NCBI GenBank assembly: GCA_037389465.1 | Contig: JAZARR010000250.1 | Coordinates: 4,325,001-4,389,000 of the forward strand | DNA from: Baylisascaris procyonis | Taxonomy: Eukaryota > Nematoda > Chromadorea > Rhabditida > Ascarididae | Direction: 5' to 3' | DNA: 64,000 nucleotides | In this document: positions 13,201 to 22,896 of the stretch, one piece after another | Layout of the letters: every line of letters starts with the position of its first letter | Position numbering within the stretch: position 1 is the first letter of the stretch | Made by a program: the position numbers and the translations under genes | Notes under the pieces: generated by a model | What the model was told of the DNA's origin: nothing | The model's database searches: none | The model's input: only the letters and a program-made list of their open reading frames with translations

Positions 13201-16200
13201 ATCCTCACAAGAAGAAATAACAGGCTGAATAGATAAAATGGACAAGGCAACAGGTAAAATTACCTCAGATGGAGGACTCCACGCAAGGGGTACATATCCC
13301 GGTCCAATAAAAGCCGACTGAGCGAGATTTGAAAAAACCAGATAATTAAGCGAGAGGAATAACGAAAGGTGAAGGAACGAGCCTAGTGTATTCAACGGCC
13401 ACCATTGCAAATGCAAGTATGTCGCCGAGATCCCTATCTGCAATAAATGACTTCACACCGATTACATCTGATTGATTTTTTAAAGAAGCACTTTAAAATT
13501 CTAATTCACCAAGGGCAATATGCAAGCATTTCTTTATGCTTTCACACGGATAAGCTAAAAAGATCGTTGTTGGATCGCCATCCCAATGTGTTCGGCGTCT
13601 TAGCGAATTCACCGGTGAAACGAGGTTACAGGACATTTCCGAACACCCCCTGATAAATATTAGTTCTGTGAATTCTTTGCTTCATATCATAGAACTTATA
13701 AAGAGATTTCATTGAGTCTGCAGCAAAGCATTTCACCACTTCCTTTCGTCCATTTACTCCGTAGAAAATGTCATTTTATTTGAAACCAATAACGTCAACC
13801 CAGTAATACCAGTGCTCGATAACGAACACTTCCTTCTGCCATGAATTACCCGCAAGCCGTAACTGATCCTTTTCTAAAGGACTGTGAAATGTTTCTTACT
13901 TACTGTCATCTGCAAGAACGGCATTCGGCAAGAAAAATATTTTTCAGAATTCCGATTGCTGGAATTTCCTTCCTATCCTTGGCGTCGTCTAAACAAAGAT
14001 GCACGCATCTGCTTTCTTTACCATACCTAACGCACCCAGAAGTGAAGCAATATTGCATCTTATAGGTAATTTACCTGAATACTCCAATCTCTTCCTTCCC
14101 CATAATGCTCATCACACAACTAAATGATCTTCACGACAGTCAAATAATGTCATTCTCAAAACTATGGATTTATGGATAAAATTTTAGGAATTATATGGTC
14201 TTTACGCTTATTGAAATGTCAGTAATATAGAACGGTGAATATCCCCAAATCTTAGAATGAATCTGTAAACATTTAAAGCACGCATCGCCACTGTGTATCT
14301 ATGATTTCGGGATTAAGGAAAATGACTACACATCGACGATTTCAGGACGGTGAAACGTGAACAGGAATAAATGAGTTCAGAATAACACCTATGCACTCGT
14401 GATTCCAAACTAAGGGAAGACGTTAGCGACAAAACTGAGTGAGAAAATCAAATTCAAAGCGAATACAAAACAAATATTATCATTACTGGCGAGCCACGAT
14501 CATGGCCATCGTAAAGAAAACGTTAGAAATCATACCGAAAGTGTAATTGCCATCGCGATTATTGGGCCCCAATGTAGGAGACGGCGACGCATCGTCTTAC
14601 CGAAATCATCTTTTCCTCTCTCAATACCGCTCTCCCAATCCGGTGCTTCCACCACTTCACCTGAAATTTCCCATCATTTTCAAAAATAATGACGCAAAAC
14701 GAAGGAGTACCCGTTCAACATTGATTGACAACCACGTTTCATAGAACCTTTCATTGATTCACCTCGCTCTTACTTCAGTTTTCACCTTTAAGAAAATAGA
14801 TCTGATTTATTCAATGGATGGTATAAGTGAACGCTGCATCATATTGGGAATTTTGGATATACAATGGGGAAATGAGAGAGCAGTATCAATTGATGCATGA
14901 TTTATTGAAAGAAAACATTCACTTCTGCTTTCGGGTGCCCAGGTTTTGCATCGGTGACAGGTAATTCCAGCTTTATCTGCATTCTGAAAAATTACTCCCA
15001 TTCTTATATTCCTGCAGCTGTCGGAAACTAAAATCGAGGGAAACATCGAAAGAGCAATGAAAAAATCAGCCACAACATTACATGCATTTACTTCAGTAAT
15101 ATTGCCACATATTACCACATGGACACCCGTCTTACCTCTCTCCTCTCCCCACCCCCACCCCTTTCCTACTCTTCTCTGCAAGCCCTTCCACTGCCACTTC
15201 AATGATTACCACAAGAGTCAAGATCGATAATTCTTCAGAAGGTTGACAAACCTAGACAGACATATTCCAGTGCTATGTAAGCAAGTGCGCTACGTGTTGG
15301 GCTAACAGTTGGCTTTTGCGACAGCAATAATAAAGAGCATCCCAGGGGTTAGCATGCCATATTTAATCCACACTGCACAAGCAGGTAGTAGGTAATGAAC
15401 AAACACGAATCATCCTTCTCTGACGAAAACATTCTTTCATGTTATATTGCAGCTACTATTGCATGCTGCCCACAAATGCAACATAGACTAGGCCATATGC
15501 TTAATGAAAGCTGGGTCGAGTATCTCGTAGAAGCAAAATGCACCTGGCAAGGTTGCATTCAGAGTGGCAGGAAAGTTCGCAAGCGCGCAATGCAAAACCG
15601 AAAATCCCAATTTTCTACTTGAAGAGAAGGTGAAGAAAGAGGGAATCCGTCTACATCAAGGAAGGTCGAACTCATTCTCCTTCTCTTATCACAATAAGCG
15701 CCCACCCAAATCAGCAGAAAGGAGCGGTAGGATCGTTCTGCCCGAGTTCAAAGCATCATTTCTGCTCCGAATGCTAAACCCAACTACACTACGTGAGAAT
15801 GAACGGCCTATAACTCGTTCTAGCTTGAGTTACGTTCATAATCGTCTCGAAGCTCACATACTTCAATTTACCAACTCAGTTTGAGTGGATGGAACTCGGT
15901 TGTCTCTCATCAATTTTTGAGCGAAAGCCCATGTTAAATATGCTACGGGACTTTCTAAACATACTTATCTAATTCCATAAGTAAAGACTAGCAATTACGA
16001 AGGGTTAGAGCTGGTGTACCTTCCGCTTCAATAAAACCTCCTTTTAAAAATCCATCATTGAAAAGCGTAAAGAACTTACAACTCCTGGGCTTTATTAAAG
16101 CTGATAAATATGTTATCTTACTTAAGTCATAAGCTTGTCGTTAACTAACAATAAATGAAATTTTATCAAATGCGAACCATGAGAAAAGTGGAAACAACTG

Positions 16201-16458
16201 TGCCCTGCTCCTGCAACTTGCAGAATAAGAAGTAATTCGACGAACAATGCTTTAAAAGCCCCATTTTTAATTAGGTGAGTGAAAAAACGAATTAAAAAAA
16301 AAATCAAAAAGAATAGGCAGAACCATACGTAAGGAAAAAAGAGCAAATGAAACCATACATTCGCTATAAATTTTCTCGATTTCTTCAAAACTGAGAGCAT
16401 TGTCGCCTTTTTCACCACTCGTTTCCGGCTTCCTCTGATGCAAACCATCGACAGACAT
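1060..16458 (-). CDS. ZDHHC6: ZDHHC6-like palmitoyltransferase, nine exons, 435 aa
   Basis: Membrane-embedded protein S-acyltransferase, which transfers palmitate to cysteines of client proteins, in the ER for the vertebrate homologue. Exons in coding order: 16458-16359, 14660-14536, 13437-13264, 12800-12689, 12104-11977, 10917-10740, 9408-9245, 2153-1998, 1230-1060. Every junction is in phase and the only stop is the terminal TAA. Visible are LLHWGPI before membrane segment 1, the GPGYVPL motif (120-126), the Cys-rich core with C142, C145, H155-C156, C159, C162, D167-H168-H169-C170 (DHHC) and C176, a membrane segment at about 184-207, another at about 226-258, and NRTGIEDYI in the TTxE position. 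After the last membrane segment come [10 protein letters not shown] and an SH3-like tail ending in [13 protein letters not shown]. This DHHC plus SH3 layout, and a length near the 413 aa of human ZDHHC6, identify the subfamily. Odd points are the 7.1-kb intron 7, a duplicated piece of exon 7, and no dilysine ER-retrieval signal at the C-terminus. The least certain borders are the exon 6 acceptor and exon 8. Confidence 0.93.
1998..2153 (-). CDS. ZDHHC6: ZDHHC6-like exon 8 (SH3-like part 1)
   Basis: AATGTTTAG acceptor and GAG|GTAAGA donor, phase 0 at both ends. Encodes [20 protein letters not shown], then [19 protein letters not shown]. The pattern EQLxQKxxKR...PCxDExRI matches ZDHHC6. Cysteines at about 354, 367 and 370 lie in the SH3-like region, where cysteines of the human enzyme are themselves palmitoylated. 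Confidence 0.85.
2154..9244 (-). other. Intron 7 of the palmitoyltransferase gene (7.1 kb)
   Basis: Bounded by the GTTAGT donor at 9244 and the GTTTAG acceptor at 2154. Open frames on both strands (for example 6326-6610 plus and 5698-5961 minus) carry no known motif and are judged to be chance. Nothing in it looks like a nested gene. It includes the short GCAAT repeats at 4460-4503. Confidence 0.75.
4460..4503. repeat. Short GCAAT-rich direct repeat
   Basis: The 15-mer AACTGCAATGCAATT occurs at 4460-4474 and again at 4489-4503, separated by the AT-rich near-palindrome AAATTAATTGCAAT. More TTGCAA and ATTGCAATT words lie just upstream at about 4423-4446. Confidence 0.8.
9245..9408 (-). CDS. 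ZDHHC6: ZDHHC6-like exon 7
   Basis: GCATTTAG acceptor and TCG|GTTAGT donor. Encodes [34 protein letters not shown] and [17 protein letters not shown], matching the ZDHHC6 stretch after the fourth membrane segment. Its first 65 coding bases and the intron before them are copied 225 bp upstream, in gene orientation, at 9569-9722. Confidence 0.9.
9344..9497 (-). repeat. 154-bp direct repeat, copy A (in functional exon 7)
   Basis: Identical base for base to 9569-9722, with a period of 225 bp. On the gene strand it covers the end of intron 6, the GCATTTAG acceptor and the first 65 bases of exon 7, up to LGWK. Beyond 9344 this copy continues with the conserved KRNVREVLG, so it is the working one. 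Confidence 0.97.
9569..9722 (-). repeat. 154-bp direct repeat, copy B (partial exon 7 duplicate)
   Basis: Perfect copy of 9344-9497 in the same orientation, carrying the same acceptor (exon-equivalent base at 9633) and the first part of exon 7. After LGWK it diverges to [11 protein letters not shown] and continues, without a convincing donor, to a stop about 70 codons from the acceptor. Using it would truncate the protein. The unit is followed to the right by a GGGAGGATAA doublet at 9722-9741. Confidence 0.97.
9835..9862. repeat. Perfect hairpin, 11-bp arms, 6-nt loop
   Basis: Arms TCCACAAGCAA and TTGCTTGTGGA flank TGCTTC. It sits in a GC-richer patch of intron 6, about 110 bp from the exon 7 duplicate. 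Confidence 0.85.
10740..10917 (-). CDS. ZDHHC6: ZDHHC6-like exon 6
   Basis: The acceptor GGCTACAG|GCATGG was chosen over an upstream TTTTGCAG because only it keeps phase 0 with exon 5. The upstream one runs into an in-frame stop. Encodes [13 protein letters not shown], membrane segment 4 and [10 protein letters not shown], followed by a GTTTGC donor that leaves one base. Confidence 0.88.
11977..12104 (-). CDS. ZDHHC6: ZDHHC6-like exon 5
   Basis: TATTTCAG acceptor and AGG|GTGAGG donor. Completes the core with [19 protein letters not shown] and encodes membrane segment 3, ending in ALYRGLFR. Confidence 0.95.
12689..12800 (-). CDS. ZDHHC6: ZDHHC6-like exon 4 (DHHC catalytic core)
   Basis: ATTTTAG acceptor and GTGAGT donor, leaving one base. 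Encodes [24 protein letters not shown] and MKMDHHC, which are the zinc ligands and the acylated catalytic Cys of the DHHC family. All expected residues are present, so the enzyme should be active. Confidence 0.96.
13264..13437 (-). CDS. ZDHHC6: ZDHHC6-like exon 3
   Basis: TTATTGCAG acceptor and GAG|GTAATT donor, both phase 0. Encodes the rest of membrane segment 1, the lumenal [10 protein letters not shown] turn, membrane segment 2 and the conserved [14 protein letters not shown] that leads into the zinc-binding domain. Confidence 0.92.
14536..14660 (-). CDS. ZDHHC6: ZDHHC6-like exon 2
   Basis: AAATTTCAG acceptor and GTATGA donor. Encodes [11 protein letters not shown]...[29 protein letters not shown] is the ZDHHC6 signature at the start of the first membrane segment. 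An in-frame ATG at MRRR could serve as an alternative start if the exon is trans-spliced. Confidence 0.9.
16359..16458 (-). CDS. ZDHHC6: ZDHHC6-like exon 1 (initiator)
   Basis: Starts at the ATG (CAT on the plus strand at 16456-16458), 28 nt inside a TTTTGCAG acceptor, and encodes [10 protein letters not shown] through EEIEKIYSE plus one base before a GTATGG donor. The leftover T joins GT of the next exon to make Cys, so the phases agree. It gives a hydrophilic cytosolic N-terminus without a signal peptide. Confidence 0.8.
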
Positions 16459-16486
16459 GTGACTCTACCAACAATCCTTCACCGAG

Positions 16487-16488
16487 CT
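16487..16488 (-). promoter_or_regulatory. Splice acceptor before ATG, possible SL trans-splice site
   Basis: The gene strand reads ATATTTTGCAG|CTCGGTG, with the initiator ATG 28 nt downstream. An acceptor so close to the first ATG is typical of nematode spliced-leader addition. A cis-spliced non-coding exon further upstream is the alternative. Confidence 0.5.
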
Positions 16489-18105
16489 GCAAAATATAAC
16501 GTAAATACGCTCAATGTGGAAATAAATCGAATATTTATACAAAGATCAGCGCTAATAAAGCAATAGGAACATAAAACAACCGCACTTTATGAACGATGAA
16601 CTACAACGAAACAAGTGGAAAAGCGCGCCGCGGCTGCCATGATATGTGCTTCTGCATTTCATCGCATCAACAAATATTCAAAAACAACGATAAATCATAT
16701 AAGACGACACTCTTTCACGAAAAAGGGCTGCAGGAGATAAATGCAAGCAAGAAATTCATCATTTGCAGAATACCGTTGTGATCCAGGTGCGATATAATAC
16801 AAAAGTCAGAATTACCCTCCCAGGAAATGCGAAGAGATGTAACTACATCTTTTGAGGTTATTAGGTTGAACATTCTCAACCACATGAGTCTCGCAAAAGA
16901 AACACTAGCTTGCAATGAAGATAGATCCCCAAAAACAATGTTTTCCGCTTCAGTGATATTCCGATACTATAATACTGCCTGCATTACGCAAACCGAGAAT
17001 CGGATGTTAAATCCAGGCTGTGGAGGAATGAAAGGAGAGTGAGAGGCTACAAGATTATCCACACTAAACAATGTCTTTCCATATACTAGAAAGTAAGAAC
17101 TATATACCGCATGTTGATGAGTCGAGCGTAAAGCATTGTAACGAGAGAGATTTTCCCACCTCCCTCCCATTTCTCTAGTACAGCTCCACTGTCTTGATTC
17201 TAGAGTTTTACTGACGTTCATTAAGACCCCATTGTGCGTTCAGATAAACGCATCGAAATTGATAGCATCTATGAGACGACAGAAGTGAACTTCCACATGG
17301 ATTAACACAAATAGCGCATTGAAGTCTCGTAACTTCGTGAAATCGTCAGAATTTGGTGAAAAAGAATTCTCTACCGTGATTTGTGGTTTCCAATAGTAAT
17401 AGTAATGAGTAAAGAGTAACGAGTAAAGAAAATTTCAAAAACGGCAGAAAGAAATGAATGAATTGAAGATATGATAATCTACAAACTTCCACAATCAATG
17501 TCCCAATGAAAACATAGGACATGAATTGTAAAGTTACATAAATATATAAAGGAAAGGGATCATTCAACGAATTGAGGGGTGGCAGACTTCAACAGAGAAT
17601 TTTCACACTGGGTTAGGATCGAAGAAATATAGACGACTTGCAAACATGAAAAGTTTTTTTTATGGATCAGCGACGCGGTAAAGGACTCCATGATGGGCCA
17701 ACTCCAACCTTAAAAATGTAAGGTATGTTGCTCAATGTGCAATTCGAAGTAATTAAGCGAACATATAGGGTTCGGATTAACGCTCAGAAACCACTAATTA
17801 ACGCTCTTAAAGCTTTTATGCAAATTCCGCAGCGATGAGGATTTTCCATCGTCGGAGGTTGAAAAAAAGAAAAGTATGCAGTCTAAGGGGCGTTAGAGGC
17901 GGAAGTTGACGTGTGGAGAACCCTATTCTTCGACAAATACTCAAAAAAGGTAGTCAATCAATCATGAATAACCAATGCTTCTGTAACATGTGTAAATCAG
18001 TGGCAGATTCGTGGAGACGGTAATAAGTTTCCAAGTCATTTCCAAACAATTGCACTGACTGGACAGTTTTCCGGCCACATCATCAAGGCGAACAGGCTTG
18101 GTTAC

Positions 18106-18172
18106 CTCTAGCCACTTGGATTCTTTCCCCATCAGCGTACTGATGGGTGCTGGAGGAGCACCAATCCACACG
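18106..18172 (-). CDS. Orphan candidate exon, unknown product
   Basis: Strong acceptor TTCATCTTTCCCAG and strong donor CTAGAG|GTAACC enclose 67 bases. They are open in phase 0 (RVDWCSSSTHQYADGERIQV) and also in another phase (VWIGAPPAPISTLMGKES). No partner exon could be assigned, so this may be chance or part of an unrecognised minus-strand gene. Confidence 0.18.
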
Positions 18173-19158
18173 CTGGGAAAGATGAACGCGAATGCTTCGC
18201 TCTTTGATATCTGCGACGGGTCTGCGCAATAAACTCTTTCATATCGTTTATAGCTAACATCCAAAAGCATTGCGCTATTAGCTACAATTTTTAATAAATG
18301 TGTAGGTCCCTTAATATACTTTCAAAGGATGCACCACCTAAATCAGTCCAACACGACATAAAACATGAAAAAGAATACGGCATGGGTGTCCTTGGCATTT
18401 AAAAAAATCCTAGGCATATGTCACTGAATCGTTCAACGAGACCTAAGCATGGCGGGAAGGATCGATTCACCCAAATGAGAGGGGACTTGACAAAATAGAG
18501 AAAGGGGAGTGGAGTGGTAAGAGATGAACTGTGCAAAAGAAAGAGATGAGATATGAATGAGCACAGTGGAATTCGACGCTTAGATAATATGAGAGTGCGT
18601 CCGGAATGACCATAGGTTGCAGGTAAATTGCAGGTAAATTTTACATCTGCCTGAAACCCCAATAATCCAGCATCCAGTTAACTGTTAACAGCTGCGTGTA
18701 TACACACAATTCGAGAAACGCTTCAATTACTTTTGGGCGGTAAATAAAATTTTGGAATAGAGGCGGTGATATGCATCGTTTGCATAAAATACGAAAACGA
18801 TGGTACAGAGTTGAGCAATCCAGTTGTCTAAGTTACAGTGAACATCACCGTTGCAAAGTCTTTATTTGGCATCAGTGGTTCATGCTTGCTGGTTGTTAAT
18901 CCCGCAACTAATGGAGGAGTATTTCGTTGAGTGCATACTGTGAGGGGATGTTGCACTTATTTGCCTCTCCGATACACATCCCTTTGAGGATGTTACAATT
19001 CGAAGTGCGACTGAGACTGAAGTCTCTTAGCTTCGCTTGCGTTGCTTATCAAAGACAAAAACGATGTTCCTCATGGTCAGCGTCAGCGGGTGATATGAAA
19101 AATGTTACGATCGTCAAGTCTGTCGAAGTGACCAGTTCATAATTGCTGTTGAGGGTGC

Positions 19159-19214
19159 AAATCCTGAAAATCGCTCACAGAGGTATCAACCTCTGTGAGC
19201 GATTTTCAGGATTT
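19159..19214. repeat. Perfect 26-bp inverted repeat, 4-nt loop
   Basis: Left arm 19159-19184 and right arm 19189-19214 are exact reverse complements around ATCA. Each arm carries the sequence CCTGAAAATCGCTCACAGAG or its complement. The arms are longer and more perfect than expected by chance in 64 kb. Confidence 0.97.
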
Positions 19215-22184
19215 ATCGAAGTCGTAATAACAACGATAGCGATTGTTGGAAGAAATTCAGGTTCGGATCGGAATTAGATGCCCAAAGATTGGTAACCGCC
19301 GGGTGTCTTGAATGCAAAGTGTAACAATTGGACATGGGATGTGAAAAGCGTAGGGAAAGGAATAGAGAACACATGGAAGCAGCGAAACAAACTCTGGAGA
19401 ACGATGGAAAATGTTCGGAATATTCAAAAAAAAAAAGAAAAAATGGAAAGTTTTAGAAAAAAGGTGGCAGAAATTTATTAAATAGGCTTACGGCTATGCA
19501 ATATTTCCTAATCATCCGTACCAATCGTAGAATGTTAAGTCTGAAGGTTGGGCTTCTCTTTCGAGCAGCCCGAACTTCGTGTTCTACATACACCTGATAT
19601 ATGGTGATATATGGAAAAGTGTGCTTTAATTTCTTTTTTGTTTATAACTGCGAATGATTAGTCTAAATTGTTTTTTGATATGTGGACGAATACAGAAGTA
19701 TTCTTTCGTCACGGAAGAGGGGCACTTTCAATGCTCACAAACAATTGACAATCATCGAATGGAGTTGCAAGCTGCCACTGAGGACAAATTATGTGGCCAC
19801 GACAAGTTTATAGCTGAGCCACTCGCTTATTAATCCACCAAATAGATAGGTTACTGCAAACATTCGTAGAAATCGCCTGACAGCATCAGTGCATGGCGGC
19901 GCTTTTGTCAGGAGAAATATTAAACGTCTACGATAATATGTTTGTCATTTTATTCGAGAAATTAATTAGATTCTCTCAGAAAGGTTTTATCGCTGTCCTT
20001 ATTTCCACCCCTCTTCCAATTCCTCTCTCCCTCACAATTAATCTGTTTATCTGAAAGCATCTTCAAGTTAAATATTCACTGTATATCTGCAAATAAAACT
20101 AATCTTCAGTGTCTCATTGCACAACATATCGCATCAGTTAGTCCTTCTAAAATTTCTAAAAGTCATCGAGGTATTCTTCAATAACAGCCACAGGTTGGAT
20201 CTTTAGTTTCTGTTGCTGTATTATTAGTGATGTTTTCTCTAACCTTTGAGAATCTGGAGAATAATTAAGACTCGGTCGTTATCTAGGCTACCGACCAGCG
20301 ATGAATAACTCTGGGAGTTGACTCCGAGGCGAAGCTAATAGGAACCGATTCATTTATTACAAAATAGGAGTCCGGATTTGAAATTTTGGACCTAGCCCGA
20401 GTCGAAATCTCATCATTTTGCCGCAGGTTCTATCATTTTCATGGATCAGTGAAAAGATCATGCGAACTTTTGGATTATTCCAGTTGCATGGATTCTTGCC
20501 TAATATAATGATTCCAACAGCCTGGAAACAATTGTTGCCAATCAAACTATGACAATGGACCCGTATCAACAAGTTTCTTGTCACTTGTGGATGGATTACG
20601 TGAGTTAATTGTTGTCGTTGATCAGTCCTCTGAATGGTATGTAAGGCACTTCAATAATGAAAACTTTATTTGAATATAAGTGCATCACAAAGCAATGGTA
20701 GTTATAATGGTTGCACGATTCTCGAGGTTTTATATTTACAACAATGAAATGGGCGATGTGCATCGCTCCCGAACTGCGCAATAGGGCAGTTCTTCTTCAT
20801 TCACACGTGAATGATGAGGAGTTCATGCAGAACATCACTCGATTATTGCTCAGCGTTCATTTACGCATTCCACTATTGAATCGAGTTGTCGTTGCAACAG
20901 ATCGCTGAATTAATATTTCATATTTACCTCAGCAATGCTCTAAAAATAACTTTTTAATAGTCTATCAAAAGGTTTTAAATACAGTGCACTCAGGACAAAA
21001 CACTTGTAATTTTTAATTTCTGAGTGGTGGGGTCTCTATCGATAATCGAAAGCTAAATAATATTTCAGTATTTTGATTCTTTATAAAGAGAGCAATAAAT
21101 CCAGCTCACTGTTTCTCGAGAACTCAATAAGAAAGCAATCTGTTAAATGGTGAGGGAACAGAGACGCGTTGCTGTGGCACACTAATGCAGTGAAGTGCAT
21201 GTTGAACAAATGCGATAAGTGCAACAAAAAGCATACTTAACGAGGTTTAACAACATTCATTGCAACTTGTGCTTATCAATTAAGTGACCACTCACTCAGT
21301 ACTATTGTTTATATTCAAGAATTGCTGCTATCAGCAATTTTATTGCCAAACTGCAAATTTAGTTGGAGATTCTTTCTAAAGTCTGACGATTGCAGTTGAG
21401 ACATTTTTCATAACTAATTTTATATTGGTTGAATATCTACCAAGTGCTATTTAAGAAGTACTACACCATTATCCAAACTGTGTAAGGTTTTATCATCGTC
21501 CACCAAAGCACTGATTTAGTTGTGATATTAGAGGTATAATTGTGACCCTATAAGTTTCGACTATAATAACTGCGAATGTGTTGACTATGTTTGAGTGCTG
21601 TTATGACTGTGAAATATGTGCAGTGAGATTTACAACTGAGTTGTTTAAATGGTTTTGTGAGATGAAAGGCGGACAGAAGCGCAAAAGGTTTAATAGGACA
21701 ACCACGAATACAAACGTTTGTCTGCGTGTCGCGGTTTTGTAACCGGATCGGAGTCGTATCGTATCTTAAAGGGAAACATACAGCGCTGAAAGAGTAGAGG
21801 AAACGCTGTCGGACAAGAACAAAGAACACATGTCGACGGTGATCGCTTAAAAATCCACTTGAAATATAGCTATGGATTGAAGTAGGCATTATGTTGGGAT
21901 ATAACATCACAACTTGGCAGCTTAATATCATAGCCAGGAAGCTTAAGCAGTAGGCGTCATAGAAAATGTCGAATCGTTATTTCATAACTAACTTTTGCAT
22001 CTAGCTTTGAAGAAGAATCCGATCTGAGGATTTTAGTGATCCGAGGATAATAACCGGAAAGTGCCGAAATGAACTAATATTGCAGTGGATGATATCCCTT
22101 TTTGTTAATTATCAATACGATGGTATTCCTCTAATGTTTCTATATCCTCTTAAATCAACAATTTCGATAGAGTTTAATTCGACA

Positions 22185-22190
22185 TTTATT
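22185..22190 (-). terminator. Candidate poly(A) signal of the filament gene
   Basis: TTTATT on the plus strand reads AATAAA on the gene strand, about 660 nt after the stop. No canonical hexamer was seen closer, so a variant signal nearer the stop remains possible. Confidence 0.35.
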
Positions 22191-22506
22191 CTAATATTCC
22201 TGGCTATATGCAAATGAGCATTTCCTATAAGTTGTTACGATACGAGTATATGTGCGTATGTGGATGAGGCAAGCTGAAATATGATGTAATTTTGAAAGTA
22301 TTTGTGAGGAAATTATGAAAATTGCTAATGCGCACAGCACGCGTCTCCACAACGCACACATTTACAGAATGCTGAATGAAATTGTTCAGAATGCTTTCCG
22401 AACGAATAGCATCGAGTGATGATGGGTAGATTCTAATGAACAAATTCGAGAACACGCAGATGACGACGATGATTTACCACCGGACATGAGTACATTTGTG
22501 ATGCAA

Positions 22507-22542
22507 AACACACACAAACACACGCACACACACACACACACA
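22507..22542. repeat. CA microsatellite
   Basis: An interrupted (CA)n tract lying in the predicted 3'UTR of the filament gene, where the mRNA strand reads (TG)n. Confidence 0.95.
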
Positions 22543-22851
22543 AAAACAACACTTTGCGGCTGAAATGTGCGTAAAAACCATCGAGAAAGCATTAAAAGAC
22601 TACAAAATAATGCAAGAATATAAATGTGATCGCAGTGTACTGTTTGTAAATGTGTGCAGGCCTATTGATTTGTTGTGAATAAATGACAAGATTAATGGTG
22701 TAAAGCACTTGAACCAGTGGAGTGCTGAAGGCACAAATTAAGTGTGTTAGATTTTGTGCGAAAATGAGCCTTCAATTTTGGAACTTGAAAAGAAAATAAA
22801 CAGTCCGACTGCCGGAGTTATGCGCGGCGTACACACACACTTTGTTTTCGT

Positions 22852-22896
22852 TTAGCTGATGGTATGGCTTGAACGTTGGATATGAGTGGCACGCTC
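22852..22896 (-). CDS. Filament gene exon 15 (C-terminus)
   Basis: A 45-bp terminal exon after a TTTTTCAG acceptor, encoding [14 protein letters not shown] and then TAA. The ERATHIQ ending is typical of nematode filament proteins, and there is no CaaX motif. Confidence 0.93.
   Translation of the reverse strand, partial: ERATHIQRSSHTIS

Larger units (their letters stand above)
16489..22184. other. Intergenic region between the palmitoyltransferase and filament genes
   Basis: About 5.7 kb between the start of one minus-strand gene and the 3' end of the next. No known protein was recognised. Open stretches at 17962-18270 minus, 20711-20908 plus and 21548-21931 minus lack family motifs. A 67-bp candidate exon at 18106-18172 and a striking hairpin at 19159-19214 are listed separately. 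Confidence 0.6.

Noticed and set aside
14807..15202. 131-codon minus-strand frame with [11 protein letters not shown]
   Set aside because: It lies within intron 1 of the palmitoyltransferase gene. Exons 1 and 2 already join in phase without it, and the cysteines do not fit the DHHC domain.
16122..16448. 108-codon hydrophobic minus-strand frame overlapping exon 1
   Set aside because: A shifted frame of exon 1 running into its intron; the hydrophobicity comes from T-rich intron sequence.
20711..20908. Plus-strand frame ending NRVVVATDR, and a possible upstream exon PGNNCCQSNYDNGPVSTSFL near 20521-20597
   Set aside because: Splice sites conflict, the implied introns are far shorter than others here, and no family motif is visible.
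21548..21931. 127-codon minus-strand open frame
   Set aside because: No initiator context, splice signals or recognisable motif; typical of chance frames in the intergenic gap.
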